Of a stretch of 64,000 nucleotides of DNA, positions 9,702-19,836 are shown piece after piece. The stretch lies in the NCBI RefSeq assembly GCF_000614545.1, contig NZ_BAKW01000007.1:53875-117874 (forward strand), written 5' to 3'. Source of the stretch: Asaia platycodi JCM 25414 (lineage in GTDB: Bacteria > Pseudomonadota > Alphaproteobacteria > Acetobacterales > Acetobacteraceae). Both the position numbers and the translations under genes were made by a program. Within the stretch, counting starts at the first letter, position 1, and each line of letters begins with the position of its first letter. Under the pieces are notes generated by a model. That model had not been told where the DNA came from and did not search any database. It saw nothing but the letters and a program-made list of their open reading frames with translations.

Positions 9702-10904
9702 ATGACCTCCTCACCGCGCAGCATCACCGTTCTGGGCAGCACTGGCAGCATCGGCTGCTCCACAATCGATCTTCTGCTGGCCGAGCCGGAGCGCTTTCAG
9801 GTTCGTGCGCTCGTGGGAGGGCGTAATGTGGCGCTGCTTGCCGAGCAGGCGCGAGCTCTGCGTGCAGAGGTCGCCGTGATCAACGACGAAACCCTGCTCG
9901 ACGGTCTACGGTCAAGATTGCAGGGCAGTGGTGTGAAAGTGGCTGCCGGACGCCGGGCGGTGATCGAAGCCGCTGCCATGGAAGCTGACTGGACGATGGC
10001 CGCCATTACTGGCGCCGCGGGGCTGGAGCCTACGCTGGCAGCAACCCGCAATGGTCGTGCTATTGCGCTTGCGAACAAGGAAGCGCTGGTCAGCGCAGGC
10101 GATGTCATGCTGCGTGAAGTCGCCGCTGCCAAGGCGACATTGCTACCTGTCGATTCCGAACATAACGCTATTTTCCAGAGCCTGACGGGCAGCCCGATCG
10201 AGAGCGTGGAGAAGATCATTCTTACCGCGTCTGGCGGTCCCTTCCGCTGTGCGTCGATCGAGACCATGCGTGAGGCGACTCCCGAACATGCCCTTAAGCA
10301 CCCGACATGGACCATGGGCGCGAAGATCACGATCGACTCGGCATCGATGGCCAATAAGGGTCTTGAGGTAATTGAAGCAGCGCGCATTTTCGGTCTGAGC
10401 AACGAGCAGATCGATGTGCTGGTTCATCCGCAATCTGCCGTGCACGGTCTGGTGCAGTTTCGTGATGGCAGTCTGATTGCCCAGCTCGGTGCGCCCGATA
10501 TGCGCGTGCCGATCGCAAATACGCTGGCTTGGCCGGACCGTATGCAGACCAATGCACCACGCCTTGACCTTGCTTCGCTCGCGCGCCTGGATTTCGAGGC
10601 GCCTGATGAGGTGCGCTTCCCCGCGCTGCGTCTGGCGCGTGAGGCGCTCATTGCGGGTGCAGCCTCGCCAACGGTTTTTTCGGCAGCCAATGAGATCGCT
10701 GTCGAAGCGTTCCTTGATCGCCGTATCGGTTTTCTAGGTATTGGCGATACGATTGCTTATGCCATGGAGCAGCTTGGCGCGCCCAAGCTCGATACGCTTG
10801 ACGATGTGCTGCACTGGGACGCCGAGGCGCGTCGGGTGGCTGAAATTTTTGTATCCCGTGAGCGCAGTAATTCACTGAAAAGTGCGGAGTCTCTCCATGC
10901 ATGA
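9702..10904 (+). CDS. dxr: 1-deoxy-D-xylulose 5-phosphate reductoisomerase
   Basis: A 400-residue NADPH- and metal-dependent enzyme that converts DXP to MEP, the committed step of non-mevalonate isoprenoid synthesis; its product eventually feeds UppS. NADPH loop GSTGSIG is at 12-18; ALANKEALVSAG (about 121-132) and PVDSEHNAIFQ (about 147-157) are the catalytic and metal-binding segments. The open frame extends upstream into cdsA, but the ATG at 9702 matches the family. The 3' end overlaps rseP by eight bases. Confidence 0.95.
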   Translation: MTSSPRSITVLGSTGSIGCSTIDLLLAEPERFQVRALVGGRNVALLAEQARALRAEVAVINDETLLDGLRSRLQGSGVKVAAGRRAVIEAAAMEADWTMAAITGAAGLEPTLAATRNGRAIALANKEALVSAGDVMLREVAAAKATLLPVDSEHNAIFQSLTGSPIESVEKIILTASGGPFRCASIETMREATPEHALKHPTWTMGAKITIDSASMANKGLEVIEAARIFGLSNEQIDVLVHPQSAVHGLVQFRDGSLIAQLGAPDMRVPIANTLAWPDRMQTNAPRLDLASLARLDFEAPDEVRFPALRLAREALIAGAASPTVFSAANEIAVEAFLDRRIGFLGIGDTIAYAMEQLGAPKLDTLDDVLHWDAEARRVAEIFVSRERSNSLKSAESLHA

Positions 10905-11982
10905 ATTTGCCGTCACGATTCTGGCTTTTGCTCTGATTCTGGGTGTGCTCGTTTTTGTGCATGAGATGGGTCACTACCTCGCGGCACGCTGGCGCGGCGT
11001 AAAGGTGGACACGTTCTCGATCGGCTTCGGTCCGGCGCTCTACCGCTGGCGCGACCGTACGGGTACCGAATGGCGTATTTCTGCCATTCCGCTGGGAGGA
11101 TTCGTCAAGCCGCATGGTTTTGAAGACCCTGAAGACGCCACGCCGGAACAGAAGGCTGCATGGGTGCCCGGCCAGACCTTCCATGATAAGCCGGTCGGTT
11201 CGCGCATGCTGGTTATCGTGATGGGACCGGTCTTCAATTTCATTTTTGCGATCCTGCTTTTTACCGTGCTTTATGTTTCAGTCGGCAAGCCGGAACTCAA
11301 GAATGAGATCGCGCAGGTAACGCCGCATAGTGCTGCCGAACGCGCGGGCTTGCAAAAGGGCGATATCATCACGCGTCTCGGCGCGCTCGACGTGTTCAAT
11401 TTTGCCGATATTCAGGCGCACGCCGTCGCCATGCCGGGCGCACAGACCACTCTGGGGATCAGGCGTGGTGACCAGACGCTCAGCCTGCCCATCACGCTCG
11501 ACCGGGTGCCGGGCAAAAAGGGCGCTGCCGACACGGGTAGCATCGGTGTCATGGCCGAGCTTGTGCCCGGCAAGCCAATGCCGTTCGGTCAGGCTATAGG
11601 CGCGGGACTGCAGGAGACATGGCATGTTTCGGTGCAGACATTGCAGGGCGTTTGGCAGATCCTTTCGGGCCATCGTAGTGCCAAGGAACTCGGCGGGACG
11701 ATCCGTATCGCGCAGTTGTCGGGCCAGGTGGCGCATTATGGCGTGGCCAGCATCCTTTCATTCATGGCGCTGCTCTCGATCAATCTCGGTCTGATCAATC
11801 TCTTCCCGATTCCGCTGCTCGATGGCGGCAGGCTGGTTTTCTATGCGGCTGAAGCCGTGCGCGGAAAACCGGTCTCCAGGCGGGTGCAGGAGGTCAGCTA
11901 TCAGGCGGGTTTCGCGATTATTGCGGCGCTGTTTTTGTTTTCGACCTTTAACGATCTGTCGAATCTGGGTCTCTTCCACTAA
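10897..11982 (+). CDS. rseP: Site-2 zinc metalloprotease RseP
   Basis: A 361-residue inner-membrane intramembrane protease. The zinc site HEMGH is at residues 22-26 within the first membrane helix. A PDZ domain lies at about 125-200, and the last helices include the conserved NLFPIPLLDGG. In E. coli it cleaves anti-sigma-E and remnant signal peptides. A second ATG at 10901 is out of frame; 10897 has GCGGAG upstream. It lies directly ahead of bamA. Confidence 0.93.
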   Translation: MHEFAVTILAFALILGVLVFVHEMGHYLAARWRGVKVDTFSIGFGPALYRWRDRTGTEWRISAIPLGGFVKPHGFEDPEDATPEQKAAWVPGQTFHDKPVGSRMLVIVMGPVFNFIFAILLFTVLYVSVGKPELKNEIAQVTPHSAAERAGLQKGDIITRLGALDVFNFADIQAHAVAMPGAQTTLGIRRGDQTLSLPITLDRVPGKKGAADTGSIGVMAELVPGKPMPFGQAIGAGLQETWHVSVQTLQGVWQILSGHRSAKELGGTIRIAQLSGQVAHYGVASILSFMALLSINLGLINLFPIPLLDGGRLVFYAAEAVRGKPVSRRVQEVSYQAGFAIIAALFLFSTFNDLSNLGLFH

Positions 11983-12174
11983 TAGAAAACGCTCTGCCCC
12001 GTGAACTGACACAGAGTGTTACGACAGTTCATGTCGCGGGGTGCTTGCCTCGCAGGGTAGAAGTCGGATACGTCCGATTTGGATAAACGCGGTCGGCGGC
12101 TCCGGCTTCGTTGCGTAAAGTTAAATTGTCTGAAATAAACCTTCACGCTGGGTTGATGAAGTTAAGGAACGTCC
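11983..12174. other. Intergenic region rseP-bamA with small inverted repeats
   Basis: The 192-base gap has no convincing ORF. It contains GAACTG (12003-12008) facing CAGTTC (12025-12030) with ACAC/GTGT nested inside, and a CGACA/TGTCG pair. AAGGA at 12164-12168 is the bamA ribosome binding site. A bamA promoter is expected here but I could not assign its boxes. Confidence 0.4.
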
Positions 12175-14608
12175 GTGTTGTCAGGTAAACGTCTCGTTCT
12201 CCTTGCTTCGGTCTGCATGCTCCCCGTATGCAGGCACGGCCGAGGCTCAGAAGACCCGTCGTGTCCCCCCCCATCATGCTACCCATCAGCGTGCCGCCGA
12301 TGGGCAGGTGATCGAAACGATCGATGTGAAGGGCAATACACGCATCGAAACCAGCACCGTCCTCTCCTATATGGTGGTGCAGCCCGGCAATCGCTTCAAT
12401 CAGGACGATCTCGATCGTTCGTTGAAAACCCTTTATGCGACTGGCCTGTTCAAGGACGTCACGATGCGTCGCTCGGGCGGCACGCTGATTGTCGATCTGG
12501 TTGAAAACCCGATCGTCAACCGCATCGCCTTCGAAGGCAATCATGCGGTCAAGGACGAGGATCTCCGCAAGGAGATCAGCATGCGTCCGCGCGCCGTGTT
12601 CTCGTCTCAGGCTGCTGCTGCTGACCGCCAGAAGCTGCTCGATCTCTACGCGTCGAAGGCACGATTTGGCGCCACGGTGACGCCCCAGATCATCAAGCTG
12701 TCGCATAACCGTGTCGACGTCATTTTCAAGATCAACGAAGCGCGTCAGACCCTTATCAACAAGGTCGTTTTTGTCGGTAATTCAGCCTTCAGCGAAGCCC
12801 GCCTCGCGTCGGTCGTTTCGTCGAAGGAGACCGAGTGGTATCGCTTCTTCTCGTCTTCCGACGAATATAATCCTGAGCGCATCAAATACGATGCCGAATT
12901 GTTGCGTCGTTTTTACCTGCATAATGGATATGTGGATTTCCACATGATCAATGCGACAGGTGAATTGTCGCCTGACCGCAAGAACTTCATCATTACCTTC
13001 ACGCTCGACGAAGGACCGCGCTATCGCATCGGCAAGATGGATGTGCGTTCGAGCCTACGTCATGTCGAGGCGAAGGATCTGAAGAAGTATATCGATCTGT
13101 TCCCGCACCAATGGTACGACGGGACGGCGATTCAGAACAATGTGACCGGTATGCAGGAGCGTCTGCAGGCAACGGGTCATCCCTTCGCCATGGTGCGTTC
13201 GGAAATTGCACGTAACCCCGAGAAGCACATCGTCGACCTGCTGTTCGATGTGAATGAAGGGCCGCATGTCTATGTCGAGCGCATCGACATCAACGGCAAT
13301 ACGGTGACCAAGGACAAGGTCATCCGTCGTGCGCTGCCGATGGCAGAGGGCGACCCATACACCCCGTTCGATCGTAAATATTCCAAGGCGGCCCTTCAGG
13401 ACCTCGGCTATTTCAGCACGGTTTCCGTCGACCAGACCCAGGGCTCTGCGCCTGACAAGGTCAACGTCGCGGCCAATGTAGTTGAAAAGCCGACGGGCGA
13501 ATTCTCGCTCGGCGGTGGTTATTCGACTGACGTCGGTATTCTCGGTAATGGTTCGGTCAAGCAACATAACCTGCTCGGCACGGGCATGGACGCCGGTATC
13601 TCCGGAACGGTTGCGTATTACCAGAAGCAGGTCGATCTCTCGCTGACAGATCCCTACTTCCTGAACCGCAATATCGTTGCCGGTATCGATATCTTTGGTA
13701 TCGAAAACAATTACCAGACCTACCAGTCCTATAAGGAAGGTCGGTATGGCGCCACGCTGCGTATGGGCTATTCGTACAACAACTACCTGTCGCAATCTTG
13801 GAGCTATTCGCTGATCGATCGTCACGTCGGCAATATTTTCAGCCAGAGCGAAGTTTCGACTTACGGCTATGAATATGCGCCGTCCTATTACGTTCAGGAC
13901 TCGGCTGGCTGGTCGCTGCTCTCGCAGCTGAGCACGACCCTGACCTATGATCGTCGCGACAACCGCATGCGTCCGCGCAAGGGTTTCGTCATCAATGTCA
14001 GCGGTGATTTCGCTGGCCTTGGCGGGAATGTGAAATATCTGCGCGCCAAGGTCGACGCACAGTATTATGTGCCGCTGGACTCGATCACCGGGAATCATGA
14101 CTGGGGTCTGCAGTTCAAGGGCGGCGCCGGCTATATGGGCGATTGGTCCAAGAGCAGCAATGTCAGCATCATCGACAATTTCTATCTCGGTGGCGAAAAC
14201 CTGCGCGGCTTCCTGCAGGGGGGTGCTGGCCCGCGTTCTGGGCACATTGACAAGGGTACCCCGCTTCCCGGTCAGGAAGACCTGATCGGCGGTCGCTTCA
14301 TCTACACGGCCTCCGCGCAGCTCAACTTCCCGCTGCCCATGGGTGAGGACGTCGGTATTACCGGTCGTTATTTCGTGGATGCCGGTAGCCTTTACGGTCT
14401 CCGGGTGAAGAATCTCTACACCAACCCCAGCCAAGAGCATTATACGCCGGTCACGGGCAACACGCTCACCCCCCGTGTTACAACGGGTATCGGTATCTCT
14501 TGGAAGAGCCCGTTTGGTCTTGTGAATATCGATGGCGCAGTGCCGATTCACAAATCGCGTAACGACCGTCTCTACCCGCTCCGCTTCGGTTTCGGACAGC
14601 AATTCTGA
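12175..14608 (+). CDS. bamA: Outer membrane protein assembly factor BamA (frameshifted in the signal peptide)
   Basis: Omp85 protein that inserts beta-barrels into the outer membrane. Five POTRA repeats fill about the first 420 residues, followed by a 16-strand barrel with the late signatures GGENLRGF and GGRFIYTASAQLNFPLP. The GTG at 12175 with AAGGA upstream opens a signal peptide (MLSGKRLVLLASVCMLPV), but the mature frame begins in another register (AEAQKTRRV). A net +1 (or -2) shift sits near 12222-12227. Essential gene, so an error is likely. It heads the skp-lpxD-fabZ-lpxA-lpxI block. Confidence 0.92.
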
Positions 14609-14679
14609 ACACAGCCTAACCCGATCGGTCATAAGCTTTCGAAGGCTTCGTGACCCGACGGTTTTGAACAGAGGTTCCT

Positions 14680-15593
14680 ATGTCCCTTTTTTCAGCAGCC
14701 CGTTTCATGGCTGCTTCGGCACTGCTCGCTTCTGTCAGCCTTCCGAGCCTTGCTCAGGCCCAGGCCGCGCAGTCCTCTTCCGGTAATGGCGGCTGGTTTG
14801 TGCCCAAGACGGCGCAGCCTGCGCCAGCGCAGGCACCTCATGCGGTGCGGCGTGTTCCCGTTGCCCAGCCCATGCCGCAGCAGGATGGCGATGAGCCCAT
14901 GCCGCAGCCTGAAGCACCGCCGGTTCTGCCGCAGCCGCCGATTCCTGATTCGCCCGATTTGCCAAAGGGCGCCCCGCCACCGGCAGCGCTGGTTGGCGTT
15001 ATCAGCATCCCGACCGTTATGCGTCTTTCCAGCGCTGCAGCCGAGGCTCAGCGTGTTCTGGGCGAGCGCCGTGACAAGCTGGCAGCCGCAGCCAGAAGGA
15101 ACAGGCAGGCTGGCGTGTCGAGCAGCAGAAGCTGCAGGAAAGCGCCCGTACCCTGACCTCGGAGCAGATCCAGCTTCGGGAGCGTCACCTGCAGGAGCGC
15201 CGTGCGAAAGCACAGCGTGACTTTGCAAACCGCGCCCGTATCATCCAGGAAGCGGCCAATGTATCGCTTAACCAGATCGAGCGTGAACTGGTGCGTATCG
15301 TCCGCCAGGTCGCTGCCTCGCATAACATGAATCTGGTTCTGCACAGCGAGCAGGTTGCGCTTCATGTAGATGGTCAGGACATCACGGAAGAAACGGCAAA
15401 GGTCCTGAACAGGATCCTGCCGCATGTCTTCATTCCCGCTGAGGATGTCGACCCCGAGGTTCTGGCAAAGTCCGGCAAGATGCCGACGACCGCCGATGAA
15501 GAGACTGCTTCGCAGGTTGGCCCCGGCCCGACCGGCGAGCCAGCCGCCGCACAGGCGCCTGCCGCGCCTGCTTCGATCCTTCGGAAGCACTGA
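14680..15593 (+). CDS. OmpH/Skp-like periplasmic chaperone with Pro-rich linker (frameshifted)
   Basis: Signal peptide of about 26 residues, then a Pro/Gln-rich stretch (about residues 30-105), then an OmpH/Skp coiled-coil region beginning near VGVISIPTVM, then an Ala/Pro tail. Skp-type proteins hold unfolded outer-membrane proteins on their way to BamA, which is the upstream neighbour. One C is missing near 15093: KLAAAA continues as QKEQAGWRVEQQKLQ in the next frame. At about 304 residues it is nearly twice the usual Skp length because of the linker and tail. Confidence 0.8.
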
Positions 15594-15599
15594 TCTGTC

Positions 15600-16659
15600 A
15601 TGACCTTGTCCCTGCCTGACGCTCTTCCTGGCGATCCCCGTTTTTTCGATCGTCAGGGACCGTTTTCCATCGACGAGCTTGCCGCCAGCGCGGGAGCAGA
15701 GATTGTCGGTCACGTGGGGGCAGGCGGCGTGAGCCTGCGCGGTGTGGCGCCTCTTCAGGCAGCCACCAGCCACGAAATCAGCTTTCTCGACAACAGACGT
15801 TATCTGCCTCTCCTGGCAGAGACCAAGGCTGGTGCCGTTATACTTGGACCGGCTTTCACAGATAAGCTGCCAGAGGGTGTGATCGGCCTCGTCAGCAAGA
15901 CACCTTATCTCGCTTGGGCGCGCATTGCCGCGCGGTTCCATCCCGTTGCGTCGTCGCGCCCCGGTGTGCATCCCACTGCGCTGGTCGATGAGACGGCGCT
16001 ACTGGGTGAGGGGGTCGAAATCGGCCCCTTCGTCACGATCGGTGCCCATGCGGAAATCGGTGCTGGCAGTGTGATCTCGGCCCATGCCGCAATCGGCGAT
16101 GGTGTCGTGATTGGTACGCATAGCCGTATCGGCGCGCATGTCTCGCTGTCTCATGCCATACTTGGCGAGCGCGTGACGCTTTATCCCGGCGTTCGTGTTG
16201 GTCAGGACGGATTTGGTTTTGCGGTGGGGCCCGCCGGTTTTGAGACGGTCCCGCAGCTTGGTCGCGTCGTGCTGGGTCATGATGTCGAGATTGGTGCCAA
16301 CTCGACGATCGACCGTGGCTCCATGCGCGACACCATCATCGGGGCGGGTACGCGCATCGATAATCTGGTGCAGATCGGTCATAATGCTCAGCTTGGACGT
16401 TGCTGTATCGTCGTGTCGCAGGCAGGGATTTCGGGTTCGACCGAGCTCGGCGATTTTGTGACCATCGCGGCTCAGGCAGCTGATCGGCCATATCAAGATC
16501 GGTGACAAGGCGCGGGTCGGCGCGCAATGCGGCGTGATGTCCGATGTCGAGGCGGGTGCCGATGTGATTGGCTCCCCAGCCATGCCGTTCAGAGAATTCT
16601 TCCGTAACGTGGCATTCCTTCGACGCCTGGCCAAGAAAGACGGCAAGAGCGAGGCCTGA
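15600..16659 (+). CDS. lpxD: UDP-3-O-acylglucosamine N-acyltransferase (frameshifted near 3' end)
   Basis: Third enzyme of lipid A synthesis; it adds the N-linked 3-hydroxyacyl chain. An N-terminal uridine-binding domain is followed by hexapeptide (I/V/L-G-x-x-x-x) repeats from about residue 120, with the catalytic His in VQIGHNAQLG. The frame breaks near 16476-16480 (AAQA then LIGHIKIGDKARVG); the shift is +1 or -2. The remaining C-terminus ends RRLAKKDGKSEA at 16659. It begins six bases after the skp-like gene. Confidence 0.9.
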
Positions 16660-16785
16660 GCCTCGTCAGCCTGCCTGTGGCCACGACTACAGAGTTTTGC
16701 TAGAAGCGGGCTGACACGTTAAACCTGCCGTCATTTTTGTGACGGCTGAACGCGGCGGCATTCGCATCGCGTTCAGGAACAAGAA

Positions 16786-17295
16786 GTGAGCAGAACATTG
16801 GACGCCTCTGCGGAAGAGAAGAAAAAGGAAGTGACGGCCGTAACGGCAGCAGTCGATATCGAGGCGATCGATATCATGCGCATCATGTCGGCCATTCCGC
16901 ACCGTTATCCTTTCCTGATGATCGACAAGATGGTCGATATCAAGCTGGGTGAATCGGCAACCGGCATCAAGAATGTCACCATCAACGAGCCGTTCTTTAC
17001 GGGGCATTTCCCCGCGCAGCCGGTCATGCCTGGTGTGCTGATCGTCGAGGCGATGGCCCAGACGGCAGCCACGCTTGTCGTGCTGACGCTCGGTGACGCT
17101 TTTGAGGGCAAGCTCGTCTATTTCATGACGATAGAGGGCGCCAAGTTCCGTCGTCCCGTGGGTCCCGGCGATCAGTTGCATATCACGGTCGTCAAGGAGC
17201 GCGCTCGCGCCAATGTCTGGCGTTTCAAGGGCGTCGCACGCGTCGATGGCGTATCGGTTGCCGAGGCAACCTTCAGCGCCATGATTATGGGTTGA
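16786..17295 (+). CDS. fabZ: 3-hydroxyacyl-[acyl-carrier-protein] dehydratase FabZ
   Basis: A 169-residue hot-dog-fold dehydratase of fatty acid elongation, placed between lpxD and lpxA as usual. The catalytic pair is His74 ([13 protein letters not shown]) and Glu88 (LIVEAMAQT). The GTG at 16786 gives a polar N-terminal extension of about 30 residues compared with E. coli; an internal ATG at 16876 would give a shorter protein. The upstream gap has a 7-bp stem-loop (16727-16746). Confidence 0.94.
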   Translation: MSRTLDASAEEKKKEVTAVTAAVDIEAIDIMRIMSAIPHRYPFLMIDKMVDIKLGESATGIKNVTINEPFFTGHFPAQPVMPGVLIVEAMAQTAATLVVLTLGDAFEGKLVYFMTIEGAKFRRPVGPGDQLHITVVKERARANVWRFKGVARVDGVSVAEATFSAMIMG

Positions 17296-17305
17296 AAACA
17301 GCTTC

Positions 17306-18169
17306 GTGGATCGTTCCGTGTCAAAATGGCCCAGCTCTGTCAGCATTCATCCGAGCGCCCTTGTCGCCCCTGAGGCGGTTCTTGGCGAGAATGTCACTAT
17401 CGGGCCCTGGTGCTCGGTAGGTCCCGATGTTTCGCTCGGTGAGGGCGTCAGGCTGCATGCCAGCGTCATCATCGATGGTGTGACCGATATCGGCGCCCAG
17501 GTTGAGATCTTCCCCTTCGTGACGGTCGGTCTTGCACCGCAGGATCTCAAATATTGTGGAGAGCCGACGCGCTGCACTATCGGCGCCCACACGGTTATTC
17601 GCGAGAACGTCACCATTCATCGCGGTACGGTGCAGGGGACTGCCCTTACGCGTGTTGGCGCGCATTGCCTGATCATGGCGAACGCGCATGTGGCGCATGA
17701 TTGCGACATCGGTGACGGTGTGATCATCGTCAACAATGTCGTCATGGGTGGGCATGTCGAAATTGGTGATGGTGCGCGCATCATGGGCGCAGCAGCGTTG
17801 CATCAGTTCGTGCGTATCGGTCGCGGCGCGCTGGTCGGTGGTGTCTGCGGTGTCGAGGCCGATGTCATTCCTTATGGCAGTGTGCTCGGCAACCGTGCAC
17901 GTCTGGTCGGTCTGCACTGGATCTGGCTGCGTCGTCAGGGTGTCAGTGCTGAAGAAATCCAGCAGATGCGCCGGGCATTCCGCATCCTTTATCCGCGTAC
18001 GGGACGCAACGAAGCCGTGCTCGAGGCCCGTCTCGCTGCGGTCAAGCATGACTTTTCGGAAAGCGCGCGTGTGCAGGAAATCATCGCGTTCATGGAAGTG
18101 CAGAGCCGGCGCGGTCTGGTGCGTGCGGCGAGCCCTTCACAGCTTTCGGCAGAAACCGAGGGCGCGTGA
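17306..18169 (+). CDS. lpxA: UDP-N-acetylglucosamine acyltransferase
   Basis: A 287-residue left-handed beta-helix protein that O-acylates UDP-GlcNAc from acyl-ACP, the first lipid A step. The hexapeptide repeats are continuous from about residue 12 to 190; the catalytic base is His131 in HVAHDCDIGD. The C-terminal helical domain is present. GTG start 10 bases after fabZ; the 3' end overlaps lpxI by four bases. Confidence 0.95.
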   Translation: MDRSVSKWPSSVSIHPSALVAPEAVLGENVTIGPWCSVGPDVSLGEGVRLHASVIIDGVTDIGAQVEIFPFVTVGLAPQDLKYCGEPTRCTIGAHTVIRENVTIHRGTVQGTALTRVGAHCLIMANAHVAHDCDIGDGVIIVNNVVMGGHVEIGDGARIMGAAALHQFVRIGRGALVGGVCGVEADVIPYGSVLGNRARLVGLHWIWLRRQGVSAEEIQQMRRAFRILYPRTGRNEAVLEARLAAVKHDFSESARVQEIIAFMEVQSRRGLVRAASPSQLSAETEGA

Positions 18170-19008
18170 CGGGCAACACGGTCGGCATTTTGGCGGGTGG
18201 CGGGCCGCTTCCTTTCCAGGTTGCTGAATGCGTGCGTCGTCAGGGCCGTGAAGTCTTCATCGTAGGGTTTCAGGATTTCGTCGATCTTGACCAGATCCGT
18301 TCCTGGCCTCATCGCATCATCCGTCTGGCTGCGGCTGGCGAAATTCTCTCTTCATTGCGGCAGGCTGGTTGTGGCGATATCGTGCTTATCGGCCCGGTGC
18401 GCCGTCCTGCGCTGCGTGATCTGCGCCCCGATGCCGAAGGGGCCAGGCTGCTTGCGCGTGTCGGGCGCGCCCTTTTCTCGGGAGATGACGGCCTGCTCGG
18501 GGCGCTTGTGCGTATCTTCGGTGAGGAAGGGTTCCGCGTGCGCGGCGCCCATGAATTCCTGACGCAGTCTCTCGGCCGGGCAGGGGCTTTGGGACGTGTG
18601 CGGCCTGACGCGCAGGCAATGAGCGATATTACGCGAGGGGTTGCAGTCGTGCGCGGTCTGGGCGCACTCGATATCGGTCAGGGCTGCATCGTACAGGACG
18701 GGCTCGTTCTCGCCGTCGAGGCGATAGAAGGCACGGACCAGATGCTCGAGCGGGCCGCCCGGCTGATGCAGCCAGGGCTAGGCGGCGTTCTGGTCAAGAT
18801 GCTCAAGCCGGGTCAGGAAGCCCGAGCGGATATGCCGACGATCGGCCCCAATACTGTCGTCAATGCGCAAGCAGCGGGCTTGCGTGGCATCGCCTTCGAA
18901 ACGGGCTGCACCCTGTTGACCGATCCTGCTGAATGTGAGGCAACCGCCGACCGGTTGGGACTGTTTCTCTACGGCTTGAGCCGCGCCGAAATTCAGGGTG
19001 CTGGCTGA
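18166..19008 (+). CDS. lpxI: UDP-2,3-diacylglucosamine pyrophosphatase LpxI
   Basis: A 280-residue DUF1009 protein, the alphaproteobacterial replacement for LpxH; it hydrolyses UDP-2,3-diacylglucosamine to lipid X and UMP. Recognised by the N-terminal GILAGGGPLPFQVAE, the central TQSLGRAGALGR area and the KMLKPGQEARADMPTIGP region. GTG start overlapping lpxA. In many relatives lpxB follows directly; here it is absent and a glyoxalase gene comes next. Confidence 0.92.
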   Translation: MTGNTVGILAGGGPLPFQVAECVRRQGREVFIVGFQDFVDLDQIRSWPHRIIRLAAAGEILSSLRQAGCGDIVLIGPVRRPALRDLRPDAEGARLLARVGRALFSGDDGLLGALVRIFGEEGFRVRGAHEFLTQSLGRAGALGRVRPDAQAMSDITRGVAVVRGLGALDIGQGCIVQDGLVLAVEAIEGTDQMLERAARLMQPGLGGVLVKMLKPGQEARADMPTIGPNTVVNAQAAGLRGIAFETGCTLLTDPAECEATADRLGLFLYGLSRAEIQGAG

Positions 19009-19032
19009 GCCTTATTTTTCGGGAGTAAAACC

Positions 19033-19427
19033 ATGGCCACCTATTTGCATACGATGATCCGCGTGTACGATCTCGACAAAAGCGTAGCCTATTACAAGCT
19101 GCTGGGCATGCGTGAGATCCGTCGTCGGGAAGTGCCGGACGGACGCTATACGCTGGTCTATCTCGGTTTCAACGACAATGCTCATGGTGAGGCGGAAGTC
19201 GAACTGACCCATAACTGGATCAGGCAACGCCCTACGAATTGGGGAATGGGTTCGGTCACTTCGCGATCGGCGTTCCCGATGCAGCGGCAACGGTCGAAAA
19301 GATCCGCGCGGGCGGCGGCAAGGTGACGCGTGAGGCGGGGCCGGTGAAGTTCGGCACGACAATCATCGCCTTTGTCGAAGATCCCGATGGTTACAAGATC
19401 GAGATTATTCAGAAGGACAGTTTCTGA
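19033..19427 (+). CDS. gloA: Lactoylglutathione lyase (glyoxalase I, frameshifted)
   Basis: A VOC-fold metalloenzyme of about 131 residues that isomerises the methylglyoxal-glutathione adduct to S-lactoylglutathione. Paired repeats start [21 protein letters not shown] and [18 protein letters not shown]; metal ligands His7, a Glu in the VELTHNW strand, the His of GHFAIG and the Glu of YKIEII are visible. One G is missing near 19218 (HNW then [11 protein letters not shown]). GGGAG lies upstream of the ATG. It stands alone after the lipid A genes. Confidence 0.88.
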
Positions 19428-19436
19428 TCGCTCATA

Positions 19437-19462
19437 CTGCCCGGCAAGGTCTGGCCGGGCAG
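19437..19462. terminator. Stem-loop between convergent gloA and the DHp-like gene
   Basis: CTGCCCGGC (19437-19445) pairs with GCCGGGCAG (19454-19462) around an 8-base loop. There is no clear T tract on either side, so termination is inferred from its position between two converging genes. Confidence 0.4.
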
Positions 19463-19474
19463 ATCGCGCGCTTT

Positions 19475-19687
19475 TCAGGCGGGCTTTTTCGAGCGTTTCA
19501 GGCGCTCGGTTGCTTTCTCCAATGCGGTCACGATGCTCGTAGCGTGACGTTTGACAGTCTCATCGGCATTGTTCGTGAGAAGGTCTGCGGCAAGCAGCGC
19601 GGTTGCAAGATCGTTGCGCAGATCGTGCCGTAGCGTCGAAAGACGCTTTTCCGCATCATCCGGTGATGAATCCCGTGTCTGCGTCAT
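19475..19687 (-). CDS. Orphan DHp-like (HisKA-like) small protein
   Basis: A 70-residue protein, not recognised by name. Residues 18-62 look like the two-helix dimerisation/phosphoacceptor unit of a histidine kinase: LRHDLRNDLATALLAADLL resembles an H-box with His21, then a turn and a second helix (ETVKRHATSIVTALEKA). There is no ATPase domain, and no kinase lies beside it. A strong site (AAGGAG) stands 8 bases before the ATG at 19687, which supports real translation. Possible roles are a phosphotransfer or inhibitory partner; unproven. Confidence 0.65.
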   Translation of the reverse strand: MTQTRDSSPDDAEKRLSTLRHDLRNDLATALLAADLLTNNADETVKRHATSIVTALEKATERLKRSKKPA

Positions 19688-19707
19688 GGCCAGACTCCTT
19701 GATTTGA

Positions 19708-19736
19708 TTGACAGGGCAGTTCTGGGCTCGTAAAAG
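19708..19736 (+). promoter_or_regulatory. Probable sigma70-type promoter of rpmH
   Basis: TTGACA at 19708-19713 and TAAAAG at 19731-19736 are separated by 17 bases, about 100 bases before the rpmH ATG. The -35 box is a perfect match and the -10 is moderate. Confidence 0.5.
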
Positions 19737-19836
19737 CCCGCGCACAGAGGAAGATGGCGTCAGCCTTGTGTCGTCTTCTTGTCAGGGTGGGCCTTCATCG
19801 GCCTCGCCGTCAATCATTGCCTTGAGGAATGACGCC

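Noticed and set aside
13055..14632. A 525-codon open frame antisense to bamA (and similar long antisense frames at 42710-44062 and 1865-2821).
   Set aside because: They lie wholly opposite genes with clear motifs, have no family resemblance, and are expected from codon bias in GC-rich DNA.
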